From contig NZ_JAAOWU010000018.1 of assembly GCF_013778505.1 (NCBI RefSeq), forward strand, positions 1 through 64,000: 64,000 nt of DNA. The letters are read 5' to 3'. The DNA is from Pseudomonas sivasensis (lineage in GTDB: Bacteria > Pseudomonadota > Gammaproteobacteria > Pseudomonadales > Pseudomonadaceae). Below the pieces are notes generated by a model. It did not search any database. It worked only from the letters and a program-made list of their open reading frames with translations, and was not told the DNA's origin. The position numbers were made by a program, and so were the translations under genes. This document shows positions 1 to 10,002 of this stretch, piece after piece (position 1 is the first letter of the stretch; each line of letters begins with the position of its first letter).

Positions 1-62
1 AAACGATGCATCGCCGATGGTAGTGTGGGGTTTCCCCATGTGAGAGTAGGTCATCGTCAAGA
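1..62 (+). rRNA. rrf: 5S ribosomal RNA, 3' end (partial)
   Basis: The first bases match the 3' half of a pseudomonad 5S rRNA: the GATGCATCGCCGATGGTAGTG segment region, the GGGGTTTCCCCATGTGAGAGTAGG loop E/helix IV-V region, and the closing GTCATCGTCAAGAT strand. The 5' part lies outside the window, so an rRNA operon is expected just upstream on the same strand. The exact 3' end (61-64) is estimated. Confidence 0.93.
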
Positions 63-72
63 TTAAATTCCG

Positions 73-105
73 AAACCCCATTTGCGAAAGCAGATGGGGT
101 TTTGT
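73..105 (+). terminator. Rho-independent terminator after the 5S rRNA
   Basis: A near-perfect hairpin (AACCCCATTTGC / GCAGATGGGGTT with a GAAA loop) is followed by a T-rich run. It sits 10 bases after the 5S end and should end the rRNA transcript before recC. Confidence 0.9.
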
Positions 106-197
106 TTTGGGCGATCGGAAAGTGCGAAGACGCTCATCCGAGCAATCTTCAGTGCTAAAGTCCACGCCTCGATTTTGCTTTTCCCAAGGAAGCCGTT

Positions 198-3100
198 ATG
201 CCGGATGCGACGTCCCCCAGCGCTGGATTTATGGTGGTTCATGGAAATCGCCTGGACGAACTACGCAGCCTGGTGGTGAGCTGGATGCGCCGCTACCCAC
301 TGGCTCCCCTGGAAAACGAAATTGCCCTGGTACAGAGCAACGGCATTGCCCAGTGGCTCAAACTGGCCCTGGCGGAAGACCCAGAAGACGGCGACATGGG
401 CGGCTGCGGAATCGCTGCCGCGATCGATGTTCAGCTCCCCGGCAGCTTCATGTGGCAGCTCTATCGCATGGTCTTGGGTCGTGACGAAATCCCCCCCACG
501 TCCCTGCTCGATAAAGCCCCACTCACTTGGCGCCTGATGCGCTTGCTTCCTGAGCTCATTGATCAGCCGCACTTCGAGCCATTGCAGCGCTTTCTGACGA
601 ACGACGCGGACTTGCGTAAACGGTACCAGCTCGCGGAACGTCTGGCTGACTTGTTCGACCAATACCAGGTCTATCGTGCCGACTGGCTGGAAGACTGGGC
701 CGCCGGCCGCCACCAATTGCGCAACGGTCGAGGGGAATCCAAGCCTCTTAACCCCGCCAATTGCTGGCAAGCCGAGTTATGGCGCGCACTGCTGTTGGAC
801 GTCGGGGAAGAGGGGATGGCCGAAAGTCGCGCCGGCGTCCACCAACGCTTTATCGAACGTATCAATGCTCTTGAGGAAGCGCCGAAGGGCTTGCCTTCTC
901 GGGTGATTGTTTTCGGGATTTCTTCCTTGCCTGCCCAAGCGCTCGAAGCGTTGGCTGGCCTTGCCCGTTTCAGCCAAGTCTTGCTGTGCGTGCACAATCC
1001 TTGTCGCCACCACTGGTCCGACATCGTCGCCGACAAAGATCTACTGCGTAACGAATACAAGCGTCAATCACGCAAAGCCGGTATGCCGGTCACCATCGAC
1101 CCACAAACCTTGCACCAGCACGCCCATCCGCTGCTGGCCGCCTGGGGTAAACAAGGCCGCGACTACATCAGTCTGCTGGACAGTTACGACGACCCGAACA
1201 GCTACCGCGCTGCCTTTCGTGATGGCCGCATCGACCTGTTCAGTGACAGCGAACCCACGACACTGCTCAACCAGCTCCAGGACGATATCCTCGAACTGCG
1301 CCCACTCAACGAAACCCGCGACCTATGGCCCGCAGTCGATCTGGAGCGTGACACCTCAGTTCGCTTCCACATTGCCCACAGCGCCCAGCGCGAAGTGGAA
1401 ATCCTTCACGATCAACTGCTCCAACGCTTCAGCGCCGACCCCACGCTTCGTCCAAGGGACATCATTGTCATGGTCCCCGACGTCGACAGCTACGCACCGC
1501 ATATTCGTGCGGTCTTCGGCCAGTTGGAAAGAAGTGATTCACGCTTCATCCCCTTTACCCTGACCGACCAAGGTCAACGTGGCCGCGACCCTCTGCTGAT
1601 CGCCGTCGAACACCTGCTCAAACTCCCCGACAGTCGCTTTCCCGTCAGCGAGATTCTTGATCTGCTGGACGTCCCGGCCTTGCGTGAACGCTTTGCCATC
1701 AAGGAGTGCGACCTGCCCACATTGCACCGCTGGATTGAAGGTGCCGGTATCCGTTGGGGGCTCAACGCGGAACAACGGGCCGGCCTCGGTCTGCCAAGTG
1801 AGCTGGAACAAAACAGCTGGAGTTTCGGCCTTCGCCGTATGCTGCTGGGTTACGCCGTCGGCACCGGTGCTGCCTGTAACGGCATTGAACCTTACGACGA
1901 AATTGGCGGACTCGATGCGGCATTAATCGGCCCGCTGGTGGCTTTACTCGACGCACTCGGCGATGCCCATCAGGCGCTGTCCCAACCCGCAGCTCCCCAC
2001 GAGTGGGGCGAACGTTTGCAACGCCTGATGCAATTGTTTTTCCTGCCCAGCAGTGAGCACGACGATTACCTGCTGGGTCAGCTTGAGCAACTAAGGGAAA
2101 CCTGGCTGGTAACCTGCGAGTCAGTAGGCCTACAGGATGAGTTACCGCTCACCGTAGTCCGTGAAGCATGGCTCGCCGGCCTGGACCAAGGTCGTCTATC
2201 CCAGCGATTCCTCGCCGGGGCTGTCAATTTTTGCACCTTGATGCCTATGCGCGCGATTCCGTTCAAGCTGGTTTGCCTGCTTGGTATGAACGACGGCGAC
2301 TACCCGCGAGCCCAACCACCCTTGGATTTCGACCTGATGGGCAGCGACTATCGCCCAGGCGACCGTTCGCGCCGCGAAGACGACCGTTACCTACTACTTG
2401 AAGCACTGCTATCGGCCCGAGACCAGCTTTACATCAGTTGGGTCGGCCGAAGCATCCGCGATAACAGCGAGCGTCCTGCCTCTGTTTTGATCGGCCAACT
2501 GCGCGACCATATCGCCAGCGGCTGGCATAACGCAGAAGCAGAAAAGCCACTGCTGGACGCGATGACTCAGGAACACCCACTCCAACCCTTCAGCGCCCGC
2601 TACTTCCACGAAGGCGATCCGCTGTTCAGCTACGCCCGCGAATGGCAGTTGCTGCACGAAGCGCAGGTAGCCGCACCTGAGCAAGATGATCTGGCACAAC
2701 ACCATCAGGAAGAACCCCTGAGCCTCGGCCAGTTGCAAGATTTCCTACGCAACCCGGTCAAACACTTCTTCAGTCAGCGTCTGAAAGTGTTCTTCGAGGC
2801 CGCCGAAGTGCCGCTGGCCGATGAGGAACCCTTCGTTCTCGATGCGCTGCAACGTTACAGCCTGAGCGATAGCCTGTTGAATGCGGCGCTGTCCCAACCC
2901 GATCACCTGGACCAAGCCCTCAACGCCCAGGCCCTGCGTTTGCAAGGAAGTGGCTTACTGCCCATGGTCGGTTTTGGCGAGTGCCTGCGCAACGAATTGA
3001 TCGAGCCCCTGCCGGGTTTGCTGCAACGCTACCAACAATTACTGGCGCTCTGGCCCACTCCACACATCGGTGCCGAACCGATCAGTTTTGAGCATCAAGG

Positions 3101-3650
3101 CATTGCATTGGAAGGCTGGATCAGCGGCCTGCACCGACGCAGTGATGGCGGATTGCTTAGCGTCACCACCATCCCCAATAGCATTGGATCGATCAAGGCA
3201 CGCAAGTGGCATCGACTGATCCGCCCTTGGGTCAACCATGTGGTGGCGTGCGCCTGTGGCCTACCGTTGAGCACGGGTCTGGTGGCCAGTGACGATACGT
3301 TGCTACTGGCCCCGCTGGATAAGTCCGCCGCCCAGGAACTCCTCTGCAACCTACTGCTGGCCTGGCACAGTGGAATGAGAAAACCGCTGCCGGTAGCCGT
3401 AAAAACGGCCTTCGCCTGGCTTAGCCAAACCGACCCGGCCAAAGCGCAGGTGGCAGCGAGCAAAGCCTATGAAGGTGACGGCCTGACCACCGACGGCGAA
3501 CGCCGCGAAACTCCGGCGCTTACCCGGCAGTTCCCCGATTACGCAGCCTTGATTGCCAGCGAAGAATTCGAAGGCTGGTGCGAAACCTTGTATCGACCGC
3601 TGATCAACGCCCCATGGCGATCACTCACAGGCGAAGAGGCCGGCGCATGA
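198..3650 (+). CDS. recC: RecC, exodeoxyribonuclease V gamma subunit
   Basis: RecC is the subunit of the RecBCD helicase-nuclease that holds the complex together, splits the duplex and recognises Chi during double-strand break repair. The 1150-residue product begins MPDATSPSAGFMVVHGNRLD and has the family's usual size (E. coli RecC is about 1120). It shows the inactivated helicase-like fold of RecC, with stretches such as VFGISSLP and LVCLLGMNDGDYPR, and a C-terminal nuclease-like region without catalytic residues. An AAGGAAG ribosome-binding site precedes the ATG. The stop overlaps the recB start (ATGA), so recC, recB and recD form one translationally coupled operon. The order recC-recB-recD without ptrA between recC and recB is usual in Pseudomonas. 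Confidence 0.97.
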   Translation: MPDATSPSAGFMVVHGNRLDELRSLVVSWMRRYPLAPLENEIALVQSNGIAQWLKLALAEDPEDGDMGGCGIAAAIDVQLPGSFMWQLYRMVLGRDEIPPTSLLDKAPLTWRLMRLLPELIDQPHFEPLQRFLTNDADLRKRYQLAERLADLFDQYQVYRADWLEDWAAGRHQLRNGRGESKPLNPANCWQAELWRALLLDVGEEGMAESRAGVHQRFIERINALEEAPKGLPSRVIVFGISSLPAQALEALAGLARFSQVLLCVHNPCRHHWSDIVADKDLLRNEYKRQSRKAGMPVTIDPQTLHQHAHPLLAAWGKQGRDYISLLDSYDDPNSYRAAFRDGRIDLFSDSEPTTLLNQLQDDILELRPLNETRDLWPAVDLERDTSVRFHIAHSAQREVEILHDQLLQRFSADPTLRPRDIIVMVPDVDSYAPHIRAVFGQLERSDSRFIPFTLTDQGQRGRDPLLIAVEHLLKLPDSRFPVSEILDLLDVPALRERFAIKECDLPTLHRWIEGAGIRWGLNAEQRAGLGLPSELEQNSWSFGLRRMLLGYAVGTGAACNGIEPYDEIGGLDAALIGPLVALLDALGDAHQALSQPAAPHEWGERLQRLMQLFFLPSSEHDDYLLGQLEQLRETWLVTCESVGLQDELPLTVVREAWLAGLDQGRLSQRFLAGAVNFCTLMPMRAIPFKLVCLLGMNDGDYPRAQPPLDFDLMGSDYRPGDRSRREDDRYLLLEALLSARDQLYISWVGRSIRDNSERPASVLIGQLRDHIASGWHNAEAEKPLLDAMTQEHPLQPFSARYFHEGDPLFSYAREWQLLHEAQVAAPEQDDLAQHHQEEPLSLGQLQDFLRNPVKHFFSQRLKVFFEAAEVPLADEEPFVLDALQRYSLSDSLLNAALSQPDHLDQALNAQALRLQGSGLLPMVGFGECLRNELIEPLPGLLQRYQQLLALWPTPHIGAEPISFEHQGIALEGWISGLHRRSDGGLLSVTTIPNSIGSIKARKWHRLIRPWVNHVVACACGLPLSTGLVASDDTLLLAPLDKSAAQELLCNLLLAWHSGMRKPLPVAVKTAFAWLSQTDPAKAQVAASKAYEGDGLTTDGERRETPALTRQFPDYAALIASEEFEGWCETLYRPLINAPWRSLTGEEAGA

Positions 3651-6600
3651 GCAGCAAACCCTTGGCCCTGGCCTTCCCGCTGAGCGGCAGCCAACTGATC
3701 GAAGCCAGCGCCGGTACCGGCAAGACCTTCACTATTTCTGCCTTGTATCTGCGTCTGGTGCTGGGTCATGGTGGTGATGAAGCCGGGTTCGGTCGCGAGT
3801 TGCTGCCACCGCAAATCCTCGTCGTCACCTTTACCGATGCCGCCACCAAAGAACTGCGCGAGCGTATCCGCATTCGTCTGGCCGAAGCCGCTCGTTTCTT
3901 CCGCGATGAGATCGAACAACCCGACGCGCTGATCGCTGATCTGCGCGCGCAATACCTCCCGGAGCAATGGCCCGCCTGCGCCAACCGCCTGGACATCGCC
4001 GCGCAATGGATGGATGAAGCAGCGGTTTCCACGATTCACAGCTGGTGCCAGCGCATGCTGCGCGAGCACGCGTTTGACAGCGGTAGCTTGTTCACCCAAA
4101 CCCTTGAAACCGACCACAGCGACCTGCTCGGCGAAGTGCTGCGCGACTACTGGCGGCTGTTTTGCTACCCAATGCGTGACGACGCGCTCAACTGGGTGCG
4201 CAACAACTGGGGCGGTCCTGCCGCATTGATGCCTCGGGTGCGCGCACTGTTCGGCAGCGAAAGGCCCACCGATGAAACCCGCGAACCTGCGGAGCTGATC
4301 AATGCCTGCTTGCGGGAGCGCCGAGAAGCCCTGATAGAACTCAAGGCGCCCTGGCAGCAATGGGCCGCAGAGCTGCGTGACATCTGCCTGCAAGCCGTGG
4401 CCGCGAAAGCCGTTGACGGGCGCAAGATGCAAGCGCGTTACTTCGAGCCCTGGTTCGAAAAAATCAGCGCCTGGGCTGCTGATGAAACCTTGGAACAACT
4501 GGACATCGGCACCGGCTTCACCCGCCTCACCCCCGACGGCATGGCCGAAGCATGGAAGGGCGACCCGCCGCAGCACCCCGGCATCGACGCCATGGCCGGC
4601 CTCAAAGCCGCTCTCGACGCCTTACCAACCCCTGACGCCGCCGTGTTGCAACACGCTGCCGGTTGGGTGGGTAAACGCTTCGAAGAAGAAAAACGCCGTC
4701 GCGCAGAAATGGGCTTCGACGACATGCTGATCCGCCTGAATGCCGCTCTGCAGGCAGAGGGTGGCGAACGCTTGGCCAGCGTGATCCGCGAGCAATTCCC
4801 GGTGGCTCTGATCGACGAGTTCCAAGACACCGACCCGGTGCAGTACAGCATCTTCGACAGCATTTACCGCATCGAAGAGAACCACCTCGACAGTGGCCTG
4901 TTCCTGATCGGCGACCCCAAGCAAGCGATCTACGCGTTCCGTGGCGCCGACATCTACACCTACCTGCGCGCCCGCCAATCCACCACCGGCCGCCACCACA
5001 CCTTGGGTACCAACTTCCGTTCCAGCCATGCGATGGTCGAGGCGGTGAACCATGTGTTCCAGCGCGCAGAAACGGGCCGGGGCGCGTTCCTGTTCCGCGA
5101 GCCGAATGGCGATAACCCGGTGCCGTTCCAGCCGGTGTTATCCCAAGGCCGCAAGGAAAAACTGCAGGTCGACGGCCAAACGCTACCGGCCATGCACCTT
5201 TGGCACCTGCCCACCGACCAGCCGGTGTCCAACGCGGTGTACCGCCAACAACTGGCCGCCGCCTGTGCTACCCAGATTGTCGAGTTGCTCAACGGCGGCC
5301 AGCAAGGCACGGCCGGTTTTTTAAGGCCGGATGACAGCTTCAAAGGCTTACTGCCGTCAGACATCGCCATCCTCGTGCGCGACGGCAAGGAAGCCCAAGC
5401 GGTGCGCGCCGAGTTGGCCGCCCGTGGTGTGCGCAGCGTATACCTGTCCGACAAGGATTCGGTGTTCGCCGCCCAGGAAGCTCACGACTTGCTGGCCTGG
5501 CTCAAGGCCTGTGCCGAGCCGGACGTCGAGCGGCCGCTACGGGCTGCCCTGGCTTGCGTCACCTTGAACCTATCACTGCCCGAACTGGAGCGTCTGAACC
5601 AGGACGAACTGGCGTGGGAACGCCGCGTGATGCAGTTCCGTGGCTACCGCGTGATCTGGCGCACCCAAGGCGTGCTGCCGATGCTGCGTCGTCTGCTGCA
5701 CGACTTCAAACTGCCGCAAACCCTGATTGCCCGCAGCGACGGCGAACGTGTGCTGACCAACCTGTTGCACCTCAGCGAGTTGTTGCAACAAGCCGCGTCG
5801 GAACTTGACGGTGAACAGGCGTTGATCCGCCACCTGGCCGAACACCTCGCGTTGTCCGGTCAAGCCGGGGAAGAGCAAATCCTGCGCCTGGAAAGTGATG
5901 AGCAACTGGTCAAGGTCGTGACCATTCACAAATCCAAGGGCCTGGAATACGACCTGGTCTTCCTGCCCTTCATCTGTTCGGCCAAGCCGGTCGACGGCAG
6001 TCGCCTGCCGCTGCATTACCACGACGAACACGGCAAGTCCCAAGTCAGCCTGCGTCCTACGCCTGAGTTAATCGCCCAGGCCGATGACGAGCGCCTGGCC
6101 GAAGACCTGCGTTTGCTCTACGTGGCCCTGACCCGCGCCAAACATGCCTGCTGGCTTGGCGTTGCCGACCTCAAGCGCGGCAACAGCAGCAGCTCGGTAT
6201 TGCACCTGTCGGCGCTGGGCTACTTGCTCGGCGCTGGAGCTTCGTTGGGCGAGTCTGCGGGACTGGCGCGCTGGCTGCTGGATCTGCAGGAAGGCTGCCC
6301 GGCCATCCACTATGCCCACGTGCCCGATGCCCAAGAGATCATGTTTCACCCGCCGCGCAACCAAGCGACTTTGCTCGCACCGTTGCTGCCTAAGCGCAAA
6401 GCTGCCGAAAACTGGTGGATCGCGTCCTACAGCGCCTTGCGAATGGGTGAAAGCATGAGCGTCGCCAACCTCGAAGCGCCAGAAAGCCCACAAGCGCAAA
6501 AGCTGTTTGATGACGAACGCCTCGATCCCGACGCACCGCGTGAAGTAGCGGCTTCCGGCGGCGATATTCACCGTTTCCCACGCGGTCCTAACCCAGGCAC

Positions 6601-7321
6601 CTTCCTTCACGGCCTGCTGGAGTGGGCCGGTGAAGAAGGTTTCAACGCGACGTCGCAAGCCATCGAGAACGCTGTAGGTGCGCGCTGCAATCGCCGCAAC
6701 TGGGAAGGCTGGATCATCACCCTCAGCGATTGGCTGGGCCACTTACTGCACACGCCGTTGCCTGTGGATAACGACCACGTCACCTTGAGCAGCCTGCAGC
6801 AGTATCAGATCGAAATGGAGTTCTGGTTCGCCAGCCACAAAGTCGACGTGCTTGCCCTCGACAAGCTGGTCTGCCAGTACACCCATAACGGTGTCTCCCG
6901 TGTCGCTGCCGAGCCGGTGCTGCTCAACGGCATGTTCAAAGGTTTTATCGACCTGACCTTCGAACACGATGGCCGCTACTACGTGGCTGACTACAAATCC
7001 AACTGGCTCGGCCCTGACGATTTGGCCTACACCCAAGCGGCCATGGAGCAGTCGATCCTTGAGCATCGATATGACCTGCAATACGTCCTTTACCTGCTGG
7101 CGCTGCATCGCCAGCTCAAGGCGCGTCTGCCGGACTACGACTACGACCGCCACGTCGGTGGCGCGCTGTATGTGTTCTTGCGGGGCACCCAAGCCGTCAG
7201 CCGAGGAGCGTTTTTCACCCGGCCGCCGCGTGAGCTGATCGAAGGCCTGGACCTGCTGTTCCAGGGCAAGCCCATCCCGCCCAAGGTTGAGCCTGCCTGG
7301 GAACAAGGAGTGTTGTTATGA
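3647..7321 (+). CDS. recB: RecB, exodeoxyribonuclease V beta subunit
   Basis: RecB is the 3'-5' helicase and the only nuclease of RecBCD. The product has 1224 residues from the ATG at 3647. That start overlaps the recC stop and follows GAAGAGG; an in-frame extension back to 3578 lies inside recC and is rejected. Visible motifs are Walker A (EASAGTGKTFT, about residues 19-29), Walker B/motif II (ALIDEFQDTDPVQ), motif III (LIGDPKQAIYAFRGAD), motif V (TIHKSKGLEYDLVFLP), motif VI (LLYVALTRAKHAC), and the C-terminal nuclease motif with Asp and DYK (GFIDLTF...VADYKSNWLG). It overlaps recD by four bases. Confidence 0.97.
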   Translation: MSSKPLALAFPLSGSQLIEASAGTGKTFTISALYLRLVLGHGGDEAGFGRELLPPQILVVTFTDAATKELRERIRIRLAEAARFFRDEIEQPDALIADLRAQYLPEQWPACANRLDIAAQWMDEAAVSTIHSWCQRMLREHAFDSGSLFTQTLETDHSDLLGEVLRDYWRLFCYPMRDDALNWVRNNWGGPAALMPRVRALFGSERPTDETREPAELINACLRERREALIELKAPWQQWAAELRDICLQAVAAKAVDGRKMQARYFEPWFEKISAWAADETLEQLDIGTGFTRLTPDGMAEAWKGDPPQHPGIDAMAGLKAALDALPTPDAAVLQHAAGWVGKRFEEEKRRRAEMGFDDMLIRLNAALQAEGGERLASVIREQFPVALIDEFQDTDPVQYSIFDSIYRIEENHLDSGLFLIGDPKQAIYAFRGADIYTYLRARQSTTGRHHTLGTNFRSSHAMVEAVNHVFQRAETGRGAFLFREPNGDNPVPFQPVLSQGRKEKLQVDGQTLPAMHLWHLPTDQPVSNAVYRQQLAAACATQIVELLNGGQQGTAGFLRPDDSFKGLLPSDIAILVRDGKEAQAVRAELAARGVRSVYLSDKDSVFAAQEAHDLLAWLKACAEPDVERPLRAALACVTLNLSLPELERLNQDELAWERRVMQFRGYRVIWRTQGVLPMLRRLLHDFKLPQTLIARSDGERVLTNLLHLSELLQQAASELDGEQALIRHLAEHLALSGQAGEEQILRLESDEQLVKVVTIHKSKGLEYDLVFLPFICSAKPVDGSRLPLHYHDEHGKSQVSLRPTPELIAQADDERLAEDLRLLYVALTRAKHACWLGVADLKRGNSSSSVLHLSALGYLLGAGASLGESAGLARWLLDLQEGCPAIHYAHVPDAQEIMFHPPRNQATLLAPLLPKRKAAENWWIASYSALRMGESMSVANLEAPESPQAQKLFDDERLDPDAPREVAASGGDIHRFPRGPNPGTFLHGLLEWAGEEGFNATSQAIENAVGARCNRRNWEGWIITLSDWLGHLLHTPLPVDNDHVTLSSLQQYQIEMEFWFASHKVDVLALDKLVCQYTHNGVSRVAAEPVLLNGMFKGFIDLTFEHDGRYYVADYKSNWLGPDDLAYTQAAMEQSILEHRYDLQYVLYLLALHRQLKARLPDYDYDRHVGGALYVFLRGTQAVSRGAFFTRPPRELIEGLDLLFQGKPIPPKVEPAWEQGVLL

Positions 7322-9423
7322 GCCTGTTGCCATCACCGCTTGAGGCGCTGGAACCCCTGAGCCGCGCCGCCGACCTAGTGCAGTTGCTGGAGCGTTGGGT
7401 TGACCGCGGTTGGCTGCGCGCATTGGACAAAGCCTTCGTCGGTTTCCTGCACGAACTCGACCCACACGCCGACCCTTTGGTGTTACTGGCCGCGGCGCTG
7501 ACCAGCCATCAACTGGGCCATGGCCATGTGTGCCTGGATCTGTTCGAAACCCTCAAAGCGCCAGACTTTGCATTGTCCTTGCCGCCCGAAGGCGACCTGC
7601 AAACCGGCGCCATGCTGCTGCCGTCGCAGTTGCTCGACGGCCTCGACGACGCCCACTGGTGTCACGCATTGGCCGCCAGCCCGTTGGTCGCCCTGGCGGT
7701 GGACGGCAGCGAATCGGCACACAGTCGTCCCTTGGTACTGTCGGGCACACGCCTGTACCTGCGCCGCTACTGGACCTACGAAAGGCGCATCGACACCGCA
7801 TTGCGCTTGCGTCTCGCCACCCAGGAAACCGTCGCCGCGGATTTGCCCCAGCGCTTGAATGGCTTGTTTGACCAGCCGGCACCCGATGGCGTGATCGACT
7901 GGCAAAAACTCGCCTGCGCCCTGGCTACCCGCGGTGCCTTCAGCATCGTCACCGGCGGCCCCGGCACCGGCAAGACCACCACCGTGGTGCGCCTGCTCGC
8001 ACTCTTGCAATCGCCAGCGGTAGAAACCGGCAGCCCGTTGCGTATCCGCTTGGCCGCGCCCACCGGTAAAGCCGCCGCGCGCTTGACCGAATCCATCAGC
8101 CAGCAAGTGCTGTCGCTGACAGTTCCGCAAAGCGTGAAGGAAAAGATTCCGACCCAGGTCACCACGGTTCACCGTTTGCTGGGTAGCCGTCCGGGCACTC
8201 GGCACTTTCGCCATCACCTTGGCAACCCGTTGCCCCTGGATGTGCTGGTGGTGGACGAAGCCTCGATGATCGACCTGGAAATGATGGCCAATCTGCTGGA
8301 CGCGTTACCGCCCCATGCCCGCTTGGTGTTGCTAGGCGACAAAGACCAACTCGCCTCGGTAGAGGCCGGCGCCGTACTGGGTGATTTGTGCCGCGACGCC
8401 GAAGCCGGCTGGTACAGCCCTCAGACTCGTCAATGGCTGCAAGCCGTCAGCGGTGAAGACCTCGACGCCAGCGGCCTGCTGGAGGACCTCGACGGCAGCC
8501 ATCCTCTGGCCCAGCAAGTGGTGATGCTGCGTTACTCGCGACGTTTCGGCGAAGGCAGCGGCATCGGCCAATTGGCGCGCTGGGTCAACCAGCAAAACGC
8601 CGAAGAGGCCCGCAAGTTACTGGCCGCGCGTAGCCATAACGACCTGTTCTGCGTCGGCCTTAAAGGTGAGCATGACCACGCCCTGGAACGGCTGGTGCTG
8701 GATGGGCAGGGCGATGGCGCCCAGGGTTATCGCTATTACCTCAACTTACTGCACAGCGCGCGTCCGGCCCTCGAAACCCCGCGCGACGATCTCGCCTGGA
8801 CCCAGTGGGCGCAACAACTGCTGCAAGCCTTTGATGCGTTCCAACTGCTCTGCGCCGTGCGCAAGGGCCCTTGGGGTGTGGAAGGGTTGAACGTGCGCAT
8901 CACTGCAGCCTTGCGCAAAGTGCGGCTGATCGAGGGTGACGAGCAATGGTATGAAGGTCGCCCGGTACTGATGACACGCAACGATTACGGCCTGGGCTTG
9001 ATGAACGGCGACATCGGTATCGCCCTTAAGCTGCCCGAAAGTGACGGCGGCCCTCAGGTGCTGCGCGTCGCTTTCCCACGTAACGACGGCCAAGGCGGCG
9101 TGCGATTTGTATTGCCCAGCCGTCTGAATGATGTGGAAACCGTATACGCCATGACCGTGCACAAATCCCAAGGCTCGGAATTCACCCACACCGCGCTGAT
9201 CCTGCCGGACGCCTTGAACCCGGTGCTGACCAAGGAACTGATCTACACCGGCATCACCCGCGCCAAACGCTGGTTCAGCCTGATCGAGCCCCGTGGCGGT
9301 GTGTTTGAGGAGGCCGTGCGGCGCAAGGTCAAACGCTTGAGTGGGCTGATGCTGGAGTTGGGTCCGGAGTCAGAAATATCTGACGCTGTGCTATCGTTGC
9401 GGCATCACCCCGATAACACCTGA
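7318..9423 (+). CDS. recD: RecD, exodeoxyribonuclease V alpha subunit
   Basis: RecD is the 5'-3' helicase of RecBCD. The 701-residue protein has an N-terminal RecB-interacting region, Walker A at about residues 220-228 (TGGPGTGKTTT), Walker B (VLVVDEASMIDL), motif III (LLGDKDQLASVEAGAVLGD), and a split C-terminal UvrD-like domain ending in VHKSQGSEFTH and YTGITRAKRWF. The ATG overlaps the recB stop, the expected coupling for a stoichiometric complex. Only 12 bases separate it from yfiR, so some read-through into the yfi operon is possible. Confidence 0.97.
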   Translation: MSLLPSPLEALEPLSRAADLVQLLERWVDRGWLRALDKAFVGFLHELDPHADPLVLLAAALTSHQLGHGHVCLDLFETLKAPDFALSLPPEGDLQTGAMLLPSQLLDGLDDAHWCHALAASPLVALAVDGSESAHSRPLVLSGTRLYLRRYWTYERRIDTALRLRLATQETVAADLPQRLNGLFDQPAPDGVIDWQKLACALATRGAFSIVTGGPGTGKTTTVVRLLALLQSPAVETGSPLRIRLAAPTGKAAARLTESISQQVLSLTVPQSVKEKIPTQVTTVHRLLGSRPGTRHFRHHLGNPLPLDVLVVDEASMIDLEMMANLLDALPPHARLVLLGDKDQLASVEAGAVLGDLCRDAEAGWYSPQTRQWLQAVSGEDLDASGLLEDLDGSHPLAQQVVMLRYSRRFGEGSGIGQLARWVNQQNAEEARKLLAARSHNDLFCVGLKGEHDHALERLVLDGQGDGAQGYRYYLNLLHSARPALETPRDDLAWTQWAQQLLQAFDAFQLLCAVRKGPWGVEGLNVRITAALRKVRLIEGDEQWYEGRPVLMTRNDYGLGLMNGDIGIALKLPESDGGPQVLRVAFPRNDGQGGVRFVLPSRLNDVETVYAMTVHKSQGSEFTHTALILPDALNPVLTKELIYTGITRAKRWFSLIEPRGGVFEEAVRRKVKRLSGLMLELGPESEISDAVLSLRHHPDNT

Positions 9424-9435
9424 GAGTATCGCTGC

Positions 9436-10002
9436 ATGAACGTGGCCGTCTCGCCCACTGAGCGTAGTTTGAGCTGGAGACGCCTACTGCTGATGGCGGT
9501 TCTATGCCTGCTGGCACCTCGCGTATTTGCCGAAGCCCCGGGCCCGGCTGATCAGCGCGCCCAGGCGGTCACCCAAGTGGTACTTGGTATTCTCAGTTAT
9601 GCCCGCTGGCCCGTGGAGCCTGAGCAACTGCGCCTGTGCATCCTCGGCCCGACTCAATACACCGACGATCTGATCAAGGGCACCACCCAGGCCACCGGTC
9701 GTCCGGTCGTGGTGCGACGCCTGCTGGTCGACCACCCCGATGTCGTCCACGCCTGTGATGCCGTGTACATCGGCAAACTCAGCACTGACGAACGCAGCCG
9801 CCTGTTTGACTCGTTGATCGGCCATCCGGTGCTCAGCATCAGCGAAGGCGGTGACCAGTGCACCGTGGGCAGCCTGTTCTGCCTGCGCGTGGGCGATGAG
9901 CAGGTGTCGTTTGAGGTCAACCTCGACTCGGTGGCGCGCAGCGGCGTGCGTATTCACCCCAGCGTGCTGCAACTGTCCCGTCGTCGGGCGCCGGCCTCAT
10001 GA
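9436..10002 (+). CDS. yfiR: YfiR, periplasmic repressor of the diguanylate cyclase YfiN
   Basis: This 188-residue protein has a signal peptide (hydrophobic LLLMAVLCLLA, cleavage probably after VFA) and the YfiR/DUF4154 fold (AVTQVVLGILSYARWP...LRLCILG). In P. aeruginosa, YfiR binds the periplasmic domain of YfiN and keeps it inactive; redox stress acts through its disulfides. Four mature-part cysteines in the expected order (LRLC, VHAC, DQC, LFC) can form the two known disulfide pairs. The gene overlaps yfiN by four bases, the usual yfiR-yfiN-yfiB arrangement. The ribosome-binding site is weak (GAGAG). Confidence 0.93.
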   Translation: MNVAVSPTERSLSWRRLLLMAVLCLLAPRVFAEAPGPADQRAQAVTQVVLGILSYARWPVEPEQLRLCILGPTQYTDDLIKGTTQATGRPVVVRRLLVDHPDVVHACDAVYIGKLSTDERSRLFDSLIGHPVLSISEGGDQCTVGSLFCLRVGDEQVSFEVNLDSVARSGVRIHPSVLQLSRRRAPAS